Assembly: GCF_020023385.1 (NCBI RefSeq) | Contig: NZ_JAIQCL010000003.1 | Span: 182,971-246,970 of the forward strand | Source of the DNA: Planococcus circulans | GTDB taxonomy: Bacteria > Bacillota > Bacilli > Bacillales_A > Planococcaceae | Reading direction: 5' to 3' | Length of the DNA: 64,000 bases | Position numbers and translations under genes: made by a program | Notes under the pieces: model-generated | Databases searched by the model: none | Told to the model about the DNA's origin: nothing | The model's input: only the letters and a program-made list of their open reading frames with translations | In this document: piece by piece, positions 27,032-35,082 of the stretch | Numbering within the stretch: position 1 is the stretch's first letter | Layout: each line of letters starts with the position of its first letter

Positions 27032-29416
27032 ATGGATTATTCCATCGGCACAGGGGAGTTTAAGGACTGGATTGTGGCAGAGACTGCCTTTTCAGCCGAG
27101 AAATTGGGGAAAAGCGAAGCTGTTATGATGCTTGGAAATGGGTATATGGGGCTGCGTTCTGCGGCAGAGGAACCGTATGGACAGGAAACCAGAAACTTGT
27201 TCATCAATGGAACTTTCAATAGATCACAGGAAAATGAAGTGACCGAACTCCCTAATGCAGCCGATATCACTCGATTGGATATTCGCATCGACGGAGAACG
27301 GTTCAGCTTGGAATTCGGAAAAACCAATGATTACATCAAGCAGCTCAATCTAAAAACAGCGCAACTGACCAGATCTTTTATATGGGAATCACCGAAAGGG
27401 AAAAAGCTGCGGTTTCATTTCAAGCGCTTTGTATCGCTCGACAACCTGCATTTGATTGCGATGAAGATGGAAGTGGAAAGCTTGACCCATCCAGTGGCAA
27501 TTTCTTTTGACAGTGGCATCAATGGGCGGATGACCAATTCGGGGTCGCAGCATTTTCTTGAAGGCGAGCGGAGAATACTGGACGACCGCTTGATCCAGCT
27601 GACTCAGAAGACGAACGAATCCGGTGTGGAAATGCTCTTTAATGCTGTACATACCATCCGCTTGAATGGGGAAAAGGTAATGCCGGCTGCAGATAAGGAC
27701 ATGGCTCGCCGGAAAGTGTGGATGACCTATGAATTCCAGCTCGAACCGAAAGAAAAACTGGAAGTGGAAAAATTGGCCACTGTGCATACGAGCCGAGACA
27801 GCGGGGACGGACAGCGATCAAAGAATTCCGCACAGCTGCTTCAGAAATCTCTCGACGAACTGAGGCATCATGCAGAAAAAGGATATGATGCCTTATTCGA
27901 AAAGCATCGCCAGGCATGGCAGGAAAAAGTTTGGGGAAATTACAATTTCGAGGTGGAAAGTGACCATCCGTTTGACCAGCTGGCACTCCGATTTTCACTG
28001 TACCACTTGACGGCCATGCAGCCTCCGGCATCTCACGAATATTTAGGCATCGGAGCGAAAGCGATGAGCGGAGAAGGATATAAAGGCCATACATTTTGGG
28101 ACTTGGAGATTTTCATATTGCCGTTCTTCATCTATTCCAATCCTGCAGCAGCAAAATCGTTGCTTACCTACCGGTATCACGGCCTTGCAGGAGCACGAAG
28201 AAAGGCGGTGGAGAACGGTTATGCCGGAGCCATGTATCCATGGGAAATGGCTTGGCCGGAAGATGGAGAAACCACGCCGTTATGGGGAGATATTGATATT
28301 GTGACAGGAGAGCAGTCGAAGATCTGGTCAGGAATCATCGAACAGCATATTTCCGCAGACATCGCTTTTGCAGTTTATCAATACGAGAAGGTGACAGGCG
28401 ACTCGGGATTTATGGAATGCTATGGGTACGAGATGGTCTTCGAAACCGCGAAATTCTGGTCTAGCAGACTGGAGTGGAACGAGGACCGGGAAGTGTATGA
28501 AATCCGCAATGTCCTTGGGCCTGACGAGTATAAAGAGCATGTGGACAACAATGCTTTCACAAATTATATGGCCTACTTCAATCTGAAACTCGCCGAACGC
28601 TATGCCGAACAGCTGTCATCCGAAAATCCAAAGCTTTTTCAGAAATTCGGTGTGGGGGATGCCCGCCTGGATTGGAAAGAAAAAGCGGAAAGCCTGTATT
28701 TGCCGAATCCGCGACCGCTAGACTCGGTCATTCCGCAAGACGATACGTATTTGCAGCTTCCCGAAATCGATCTTTCAACATACAAGAAGCAAACGAAGGT
28801 GAGGACGATCTACCGGGATTATAATGCGGAACAGATCAACAAAATCCAAGTGACCAAACAAGCGGATACCGTACTGTTATTCTATCTGCTGGAGCAGACC
28901 TTCCTGTGCGGGGACGCCCGCTTATCGAACACAGCCAAGCGGAAGAATTACCGGTATTATGAGCCCCGCACCTTGCATGACTCTTCTTTGAGTCTGGCGG
29001 TACATGCCGTTGTGGCGAACGATCTGGGGGAAACGGACATGGCCTACTCCCTGTTCCGTCAAGCCTGTGAAATCGATCTCGGGCCGCAAATGCATACGTC
29101 CGATGAAGGCATACATGCAGCGGCTATCGGAGGGATCTGGACCGCAGCGGTATTCGGCTTTGGCGGCGTCCGGTTATCGGATGAACTGCTGCGGATCAAT
29201 CCCAGGTTGCCGAAGCAATGGCGGCGCATGAAGTTTACGCTCTACTGGAAGGGTGTGGCATTGACAATCGAAATCACCCATCAATCACTCAAAGCCACCC
29301 CGCACAGTGGAGAAGTGGTATTTGAAACTGGCGGTAAAATCTACAAAGCGGACAAGTTGATAGAAGTGCCGCTCACAAGTGAGGCGCAAATCCATTCGGG
29401 ACAACCACTGCAGTAA
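27032..29416 (+). CDS. GH65 disaccharide phosphorylase, kojibiose/nigerose-type
   Basis: A 794-aa inverting phosphorylase of glycoside hydrolase family 65, which splits an alpha-glucoside with phosphate to give beta-glucose 1-phosphate. Domains in order: N-terminal beta-sandwich (about 1-280), linker helices, the (alpha/alpha)6 barrel (about 320-690) and a small C-terminal beta domain. The general acid is Glu499 in GPDEYKEHVDNNAF. This EHVDNN version is the kind found in kojibiose, nigerose and related phosphorylases, and differs from the EYTCIVNNN of maltose phosphorylase found in the second GH65 of this operon. The phosphate-binding region is near TLHDSSLSLAVH. AAAGGGG precedes both TTG 27029 and ATG 27032. 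The exact substrate is open. Confidence 0.85.
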   Translation: MDYSIGTGEFKDWIVAETAFSAEKLGKSEAVMMLGNGYMGLRSAAEEPYGQETRNLFINGTFNRSQENEVTELPNAADITRLDIRIDGERFSLEFGKTNDYIKQLNLKTAQLTRSFIWESPKGKKLRFHFKRFVSLDNLHLIAMKMEVESLTHPVAISFDSGINGRMTNSGSQHFLEGERRILDDRLIQLTQKTNESGVEMLFNAVHTIRLNGEKVMPAADKDMARRKVWMTYEFQLEPKEKLEVEKLATVHTSRDSGDGQRSKNSAQLLQKSLDELRHHAEKGYDALFEKHRQAWQEKVWGNYNFEVESDHPFDQLALRFSLYHLTAMQPPASHEYLGIGAKAMSGEGYKGHTFWDLEIFILPFFIYSNPAAAKSLLTYRYHGLAGARRKAVENGYAGAMYPWEMAWPEDGETTPLWGDIDIVTGEQSKIWSGIIEQHISADIAFAVYQYEKVTGDSGFMECYGYEMVFETAKFWSSRLEWNEDREVYEIRNVLGPDEYKEHVDNNAFTNYMAYFNLKLAERYAEQLSSENPKLFQKFGVGDARLDWKEKAESLYLPNPRPLDSVIPQDDTYLQLPEIDLSTYKKQTKVRTIYRDYNAEQINKIQVTKQADTVLLFYLLEQTFLCGDARLSNTAKRKNYRYYEPRTLHDSSLSLAVHAVVANDLGETDMAYSLFRQACEIDLGPQMHTSDEGIHAAAIGGIWTAAVFGFGGVRLSDELLRINPRLPKQWRRMKFTLYWKGVALTIEITHQSLKATPHSGEVVFETGGKIYKADKLIEVPLTSEAQIHSGQPLQ

Positions 29417-29470
29417 TAAAATGATTCGTTCATTTTATTTACTATAAAAAAATCAAAGGGGGCATTACAC

Positions 29471-30718
29471 ATGGTTTTTAAAAAGAAGTTCACGGCAGGT
29501 ATAGCGTTTGCTGCACTGATGACAGGTTTGGCTGCATGCAGCGGAAACGAAGAACCGGCAACTGAAGGCGATGGCGAGGAAGCAAGTCAACAAATCACGA
29601 TCTTCCAGACGAAGGTTGAAATTTCCGATCAGCTTGAAGCGGCGGCAGAAGCGTATACGGAAGAAACTGGAGTGGATGTGGAAGTCATCGGAACGACCGG
29701 CGATGATTATTTCCAACAGTTGCAAATCCGTCTCAATAATGGAACCGGACCTTCGATTATGAGTGTGCAGAATGCCACTGTAGCCGAAAGCTTAACATCG
29801 TATTTACACGACTTGAGCGGCGAGGAATTTGTAGATGACATTGCACCGGACATGGCTTTGACACTTGATGAGAAAGTGGTCGGCATACCATATGGTGTAG
29901 AAGGATTTGGAATTGTCTACAACAAGGAACTGGTGAATCCGGAAGACATTCAAGATTATGAATCATTTGTAAGCACATTGGAAAAATTCAATGCTGAAGG
30001 CATCAACGGCTATGGCTTGTCATCAGAAGCTTACTTCCTGATCGGCCATATGAGTAATTATCCATTCTCGATTCAGGAAGAACCGGTAGAGTTTATGGAG
30101 AGCCTGACTAATGGTGAAGTGACGATGGCGGAAACGGAAGAATTCCTTAGATTCGGTGAGTATATGGAAGCCATCAGAGCAAACACACCGAGTCCTCTGA
30201 GTACTTCTTATGACCAGCAGGTAGGCGATTTTGCAGCTGGAAAAACGGCCATGATCCATCAAGGAAACTGGGCATGGGGCTTGCTTCAAGATTTTGAAGT
30301 GGATTTTGAAGTCGGTATGGCTCCATTCCCACTTGAAGGAAATGACAAGCTTGCAGTAGGCGTCGGCAGCAACTGGGCGGTAAATGCAGATAAAGAGCCG
30401 GAAGAAATCCAAGCGGCTACTGACTTCCTGGAATGGCTGCACACGAGCGAAACCGGCAAGCGCATCATCGTTGAAGAGTTTAAATTCGTCCCTGCGATGA
30501 CGAATATCGAAGCCACTGACTTGGACCCATTATCACAAGCTGTGTTGGAAGCCTCCAACAGCGGGAACACGATTCCTTGGGCACATAACTACTATCCGGC
30601 GAACCTTGTACCGAATGACTTTGCACCCGCTGCAGAAGGATTCTTTGTGAATGAAGAGACTACAGGCGAAGAATTCATCAGCAATCTGGATGCCGCTTGG
30701 CAGAATGCGAGCAAGTAA
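29471..30718 (+). CDS. Sugar-binding lipoprotein of ABC importer
   Basis: A 415-aa family 1 solute-binding protein with a signal peptide ending in lipobox GLAACSG, so it is membrane-tethered on the outside. Typical blocks are GTGPSIMSVQNATV, GIPYGVEGFGIVYNKEL and MIHQGNWAW. AAAGGGGG precedes the ATG. It sits between a GH65 phosphorylase gene and two permease genes, so it should capture the alpha-glucoside that the phosphorylases consume. A short hairpin (29418-29436) separates it from the GH65 gene and another (30753-30776) from the permeases. Confidence 0.9.
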   Translation: MVFKKKFTAGIAFAALMTGLAACSGNEEPATEGDGEEASQQITIFQTKVEISDQLEAAAEAYTEETGVDVEVIGTTGDDYFQQLQIRLNNGTGPSIMSVQNATVAESLTSYLHDLSGEEFVDDIAPDMALTLDEKVVGIPYGVEGFGIVYNKELVNPEDIQDYESFVSTLEKFNAEGINGYGLSSEAYFLIGHMSNYPFSIQEEPVEFMESLTNGEVTMAETEEFLRFGEYMEAIRANTPSPLSTSYDQQVGDFAAGKTAMIHQGNWAWGLLQDFEVDFEVGMAPFPLEGNDKLAVGVGSNWAVNADKEPEEIQAATDFLEWLHTSETGKRIIVEEFKFVPAMTNIEATDLDPLSQAVLEASNSGNTIPWAHNYYPANLVPNDFAPAAEGFFVNEETTGEEFISNLDAAWQNASK

Positions 30719-30752
30719 AGGGATCTGTTCAGGATGTACGTATAAATAAAGA

Positions 30753-30776
30753 GAGCACGCCTGTACAGGCGTGTTC
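30753..30776 (+). terminator. Intercistronic hairpin after the binding-protein gene
   Basis: The arms GAGCACGCCTG and CAGGCGTGTTC are separated by TA and followed by TGCTTTTTCTC. It is probably a leaky terminator or mRNA stabiliser. Confidence 0.7.
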
Positions 30777-30820
30777 TGCTTTTTCTCTATTAAAGAACGA
30801 AGTTGTTAAGGAAAGAGGGG

Positions 30821-31702
30821 ATGGACGTGGCCAACAGGAAGAATATCGGCTGGTATCTCTTATTTACGTTACCGCTGCTTATCATTTTTACAATCATTGT
30901 CATCATTCCGTTTATAATCGGAATTTATTATGCCTTTTTCGAATGGGATGGCATCAACGCCAATCCGAAAGTTTTTGTCGGCATGGAGAATTTCCTGACT
31001 CTGTTTTCGGATGAGCGCTTCTTGAAATCGACATGGCTTACGGTTTTGTTCACGGTATTGTCTGTAATCTCGGTCAATGTAGTGGGGCTCGCATTTGCTT
31101 TGCTGGTCACTTCAAAACTTAAGCTGGCCAATTTAGCGCGCACCATGTTTTTCATGCCTTACTTGATTGGCGGCCTGATTCTAGGTTATATCTGGCAGTT
31201 TGTGTTTCTGGACGTCTTCACATTTGTAGGTGAAGCGGTCGGACTCGAAAGCATCTTTTTCAACTGGCTGCTTAACGAGAATTTCGCCTTGTTTGCTCTT
31301 GTGTTTGTTTTTACTTGGCAGATGGCCGGCTATGTCATGATTGTCTACATTGCAGGGATACAGGGCATACCTGGAGAACTGATTGAAGCTTCAAAAGTCG
31401 ATGGGGCCAGCAAATGGCAACGCCTGATGAGAATTACGTTCCCATTGCTCATGCCCGCATTTACCATCAGTCTGTTCTTGACATTGTCGTACGGCTTTAA
31501 AATCTACGACGTCAACTTATCATTGACGGGCGGTGGACCGGCAAATGCGACAGAACTTTTTGCGATGAATATTTACAATGAAATTTTTGGCTACGGAAAT
31601 TATGGATACGGTCAGGCAAAAGCTATTTTGTTCTTCGTGATTATCGCAGCTATTACATTGACCCAAGTTTACCTGACGAAGAAACGGGAGGTTGATATGT
31701 AA
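30821..31702 (+). CDS. Sugar ABC transporter permease (MalF/UgpA type)
   Basis: An inner-membrane permease of 293 aa with six predicted helices and the EAA loop IEASKVDGASKWQ. The start is placed at ATG 30821, served by AAGGA at 30808-30812; TTG 30803 and GTG 30827 are alternatives. It overlaps the next permease gene by one base (TAATG). Both form the channel for the preceding binding protein. No ATPase gene is present in the operon. Confidence 0.88.
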   Translation: MDVANRKNIGWYLLFTLPLLIIFTIIVIIPFIIGIYYAFFEWDGINANPKVFVGMENFLTLFSDERFLKSTWLTVLFTVLSVISVNVVGLAFALLVTSKLKLANLARTMFFMPYLIGGLILGYIWQFVFLDVFTFVGEAVGLESIFFNWLLNENFALFALVFVFTWQMAGYVMIVYIAGIQGIPGELIEASKVDGASKWQRLMRITFPLLMPAFTISLFLTLSYGFKIYDVNLSLTGGGPANATELFAMNIYNEIFGYGNYGYGQAKAILFFVIIAAITLTQVYLTKKREVDM

Positions 31703-32538
31703 TGCGTATACTCAGCAAATGGTCGAGAGAAATCCTTTTGATAGTGGTTGCTTTAATCTTTCTGTCTCCCATCTATATCATATTTATCAACTCGTTCAAG
31801 ACGAGACAGGAATTGTACGAGAATACGCTGGCTTTTCCAGAGGTCTTCGGTTTCCAATTCTATACAGAAGCGATGGAAAAGATGAATTTCTTCAGTGCTT
31901 TTTTGAACTCGATGTTTGTCACCGTCGTTTCGGTGGTGTTCATCGTCATCCTGTCATCGATGACAGCCTGGATGCTGGTCCGATCCGGAAGCCGGATCAG
32001 TACCATCATTTTCATGACGCTGATCGCCACGATGCTGATTCCATTTCAGACACTGATGATGCCGCTTATGCAGCTGGTCACAGGGATTACAGGCAATCTG
32101 GGCATTCCTTTGTACAACACGCTCAGCGGTCTGGTTTTCATGAATATCGGTTTTCACGCGGCTCTTTCTGTTTTTCTTTACCATGGCTTCATCAAATCGA
32201 TTCCTATTTCACTGGAGGAAGCAGCAACGATTGATGGAGCTTCAAAGTTCGGAGTTTTCTGGCGGATCATTTTCCCGATTTTGACACCTATTACGGCGAC
32301 TGTCATGATTTTGAATGTCATTCTGATTTGGAACGATTTCCTACTGCCTTCACTGACACTTGTCGACAAAGAGCTGCGGACGATTCCATTGTCTGTCTTC
32401 TACTTTTTCGGAGAGTTCACCATTGAGTGGAACCTGGCGATGGCAGGATTGACGTTAACGATTATTCCAGTAGTTATTTTCTATATCATTGCACAAAAAT
32501 ACATTATCAAAGGAATCGGCGAAGGGGCTATCAAATAA
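31702..32538 (+). CDS. Sugar ABC transporter permease (MalG/UgpE type)
   Basis: A 278-aa second permease subunit with six predicted helices and the EAA-type loop EEAATIDGASKFG. Its ATG shares a base with the stop codon of the first permease, which points to coupled translation. The C-terminus IIKGIGEGAIK is typical. It is followed after 24 bases by the YesL-like gene. Confidence 0.9.
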   Translation: MRILSKWSREILLIVVALIFLSPIYIIFINSFKTRQELYENTLAFPEVFGFQFYTEAMEKMNFFSAFLNSMFVTVVSVVFIVILSSMTAWMLVRSGSRISTIIFMTLIATMLIPFQTLMMPLMQLVTGITGNLGIPLYNTLSGLVFMNIGFHAALSVFLYHGFIKSIPISLEEAATIDGASKFGVFWRIIFPILTPITATVMILNVILIWNDFLLPSLTLVDKELRTIPLSVFYFFGEFTIEWNLAMAGLTLTIIPVVIFYIIAQKYIIKGIGEGAIK

Positions 32539-32562
32539 GCCTTTTCAAAAGGAGATGAAAAC

Positions 32563-33261
32563 ATGCAGGAAGTGAGCGGGATTATGGGCGTGTTCTATAC
32601 GGCAAGCGAATGGTTTTTGAAAATGGCGACCGTCAATTTCATGTGGTTTATCATGAGCCTTCCGTTATTCACTGCATTTGTAGTCATTGACCTCAGCCAT
32701 GCAGCTGGAATCGTATTTTTCGGTGCTGCTGTCCTGCTGTTTACGCCCCTTCTGTTTTTTCCGGCGACGGCCGCTGCATTTGCGACTGCCCGGGATTGGC
32801 TGCTCGGCCGTGATTCTTCTTCCATGAAGATGTACGTAAGCAATTTAAAGGCGAACTATAAAGATAGTATGAAAATGGGTGTGCCGTTTGCGGCAATCTG
32901 GCTGGTTTGGTATTATGCGTATTTCTATCTCAGAACAGGAAGCGATTCGCTCGATTTGCTGTTTCTGATCATCGGCTTAGCATTGTTCATCTATACCGTG
33001 AACTTTCTGTCAATCAGCGTCCATTACCGGATGAATCCTAAAGAACGTCTTGTTAATGCGTTCTTCGTTACAACCGGCAGCCCGCTGCTGAGCCTATTCA
33101 TTCTGGGCAGCAATGGCTTGCTCATTTGGATCAGTGTCGTCAAGCTGTTGTTGCTTTTACCACTTTTGACCTGTTCATTGAGTGCTTTTCTGTCATTTTC
33201 AGCATTTTACAGCTTTACATTACGGGTCAAGAACAAACAGGAGGCCAAAACCTCCAGCTGA
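32563..33261 (+). CDS. YesL family protein (DUF624)
   Basis: A 232-aa integral membrane protein with about five or six helices. The start MGVFYTASEWFLKMATVNFMW matches in pattern the DUF624/YesL family (about 200-220 aa), which is nearly always encoded beside sugar ABC importers such as B. subtilis yesL. Its role is unknown; an accessory part in uptake is assumed from context. AAAGGAG precedes the ATG and the gene is part of the GH65 operon. Confidence 0.85.
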   Translation: MQEVSGIMGVFYTASEWFLKMATVNFMWFIMSLPLFTAFVVIDLSHAAGIVFFGAAVLLFTPLLFFPATAAAFATARDWLLGRDSSSMKMYVSNLKANYKDSMKMGVPFAAIWLVWYYAYFYLRTGSDSLDLLFLIIGLALFIYTVNFLSISVHYRMNPKERLVNAFFVTTGSPLLSLFILGSNGLLIWISVVKLLLLLPLLTCSLSAFLSFSAFYSFTLRVKNKQEAKTSS

Positions 33262-33307
33262 AATGCCCTTTTAACTTGATAAACTCACGTAGGAAGTGAA
33301 ACAGTGA

Positions 33308-34363
33308 ATGTCGACAATAAAAGAAGTTGCCAAAAAAGCGGGAGTTTCCGTCAGTGTCGTTTCTAAATCTTTTAATAATTATGCAGATGTAAAGGAAGAA
33401 ACGAGGCAACGCATTTTTGCGATTGCCAAAGAATTGAATTATTCTCCGAACCTCAATGCCAAAAATTTATCATCCAAAAAACAGATGACGCTTGGACTGA
33501 TTTCTTCCGGCGTGCTGAATGACAATGAAAATGACAGCAATGCGTTCAATATCTTCAAAGGCGTCTATCAGGAAGTGACGAACAGCCGCTTTGAATTATC
33601 CATTTACCTGATCGATTCCCAACAGCAAAAACAGCAGAGCTATGTCCGCTACTGCCGTGAACGAAATATCGGCGGAGCCATCTTACAGGGCATCCGGACA
33701 GATGACCAGTATTATAAAGAGCTGATTGACTCCAGTTTGCCTTGTGTGGTGCTCGACATCATGGCCGAAACCGTCAATGGATTGATCGGCAGTGTTTCCA
33801 TTGATAATGCCAAAGCCGTGGAAGAAGTGGCGGCCTATCTGCTGGAACTGAATCATCGCAAGCTGGTAGTCGTGTCAGGAACACGTGAAACCTATGTCAA
33901 CTCAGAGCGCTTGAAAGGCTTGGAGAGAGCATTGAACGCCTCTGGCATAGAGTTGAGTGATATTGATATTCTGGAAGCTTCTTTCTCGGAAGAAAAGGCG
34001 TATGAACTTGCCAAAGCGTATCTTCAGGAAAAACAGCCCACAGCTTTTCTTTGTTTTAGTGATTTGATGGCTTACGGTGTGATGAAGGCAGTGAAAGAAG
34101 CGGGCTTAAGAATCCCTGAAGACATTTCCATCACCGGAATTGACGATTTGTTGCTGAGCCGGTACATGCAGCCGCCGCTTACGACGATCCGGCAAGATTT
34201 TGTGAAAATCGGAAAAATATCGGCCCGTTTGCTTCAGGAAATCATCGAAGGCAAATCGGAAAGACAACATATCTGGGTTCCGCATCAGTTGTTGGAACGG
34301 CAAAGTGTAAAGCGCCTATCGAGCGTTCAAATAACAGAAGAAGAAAAGAGGGAAACGATATGA
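33308..34363 (+). CDS. LacI-family regulator of the alpha-glucoside operon
   Basis: A 351-aa repressor. The N-terminal helix-turn-helix reads TIKEVAKKAGVSVSVVSKSF, with the unusual VVSKSF where most family members have VSRV, so its DNA recognition may differ. The sensor domain follows with PTAFLCFSDLMAYGV and ISITGIDDLLLS. Its stop codon overlaps the ATG of pgmB (ATGA). It is encoded inside the operon it probably controls, through the AAAACGTTTT palindrome before the first GH65 gene. It looks related to MalR-type regulators; the inducer is unknown. Confidence 0.85.
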   Translation: MSTIKEVAKKAGVSVSVVSKSFNNYADVKEETRQRIFAIAKELNYSPNLNAKNLSSKKQMTLGLISSGVLNDNENDSNAFNIFKGVYQEVTNSRFELSIYLIDSQQQKQQSYVRYCRERNIGGAILQGIRTDDQYYKELIDSSLPCVVLDIMAETVNGLIGSVSIDNAKAVEEVAAYLLELNHRKLVVVSGTRETYVNSERLKGLERALNASGIELSDIDILEASFSEEKAYELAKAYLQEKQPTAFLCFSDLMAYGVMKAVKEAGLRIPEDISITGIDDLLLSRYMQPPLTTIRQDFVKIGKISARLLQEIIEGKSERQHIWVPHQLLERQSVKRLSSVQITEEEKRETI

Positions 34364-35082
34364 CCCGCCATCCGAAACTGTTTATATATGACCTTGACGG
34401 CATCCTGACCGATACAGCCGAATTCCATTACATGGCATGGAAAAAACTCGCCGAAGGGCTCGAGATTTCTTTTGATTATGCGTTCAACGAGCAGCTCAAA
34501 GGAATCAGCCGCATGGATTCACTGGACCGTATTCTGGCGTTGGATCCTTCCAGTGGCGGTTTTACAGACGAGGAAAAGCTCAAATTAGCTACACAAAAGA
34601 ACGAAAATTATTTGGAACTGATCGAAGAAATCACGCCGGCTCATATTCTGCCCGGCATAGAAGCTTTTTTGGAAGCCAATAGAAAATCGGATGCAAAGCT
34701 GGCGCTGGGATCGGCCAGCAAAAATGCGCCAGCCATCTTGGAAAAGCTCGGCCTTGCCGGCTATTTTGATTATATAGTGGACGCGGCAAAGGTGAAAAAA
34801 GGAAAGCCGGACCCGGAAACGTTCACTGTTGCTGCAGATGCTTTCGGAATCGATTACGGGGACTGTGTTGGAATAGAAGATGCAGCGGCCGGGGTGGAAG
34901 CGATCAATCGAGCCGGAATGTTCTCTGTGGGTGTCGGGGATAGAGCTTACCTGTCACATGCTGATTATTTGGTGGCGGAAACCTCTGAATTGGATTTTGA
35001 TAGAGTGGTCCGGCAGTTCGGCAAAAAAAAACGCCGGCTTTTAAAGGAGTGGAAGCATGACCTGGAAATTGACGAAAGTTGA
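34360..35082 (+). CDS. pgmB: Beta-phosphoglucomutase
   Basis: A 240-aa HAD-superfamily enzyme that converts beta-glucose 1-phosphate, the product of GH65 phosphorylases, to glucose 6-phosphate. The nucleophile and acid/base are Asp11 and Asp13 in YDLDGILTDTAEFHY. The substrate loop KGISRMDSLDRIL, the ALGSASKNA motif and Mg-binding GIEDAAAGVEA are typical of PgmB. It overlaps the regulator gene by 4 bases and the following GH65 gene by 26 bases, so the cluster is tightly coupled. The longer C-terminal tail (KKKRRLLKEWKHD) exists because the next gene's ribosome binding site lies inside it. Confidence 0.95.
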   Translation: MTRHPKLFIYDLDGILTDTAEFHYMAWKKLAEGLEISFDYAFNEQLKGISRMDSLDRILALDPSSGGFTDEEKLKLATQKNENYLELIEEITPAHILPGIEAFLEANRKSDAKLALGSASKNAPAILEKLGLAGYFDYIVDAAKVKKGKPDPETFTVAADAFGIDYGDCVGIEDAAAGVEAINRAGMFSVGVGDRAYLSHADYLVAETSELDFDRVVRQFGKKKRRLLKEWKHDLEIDES

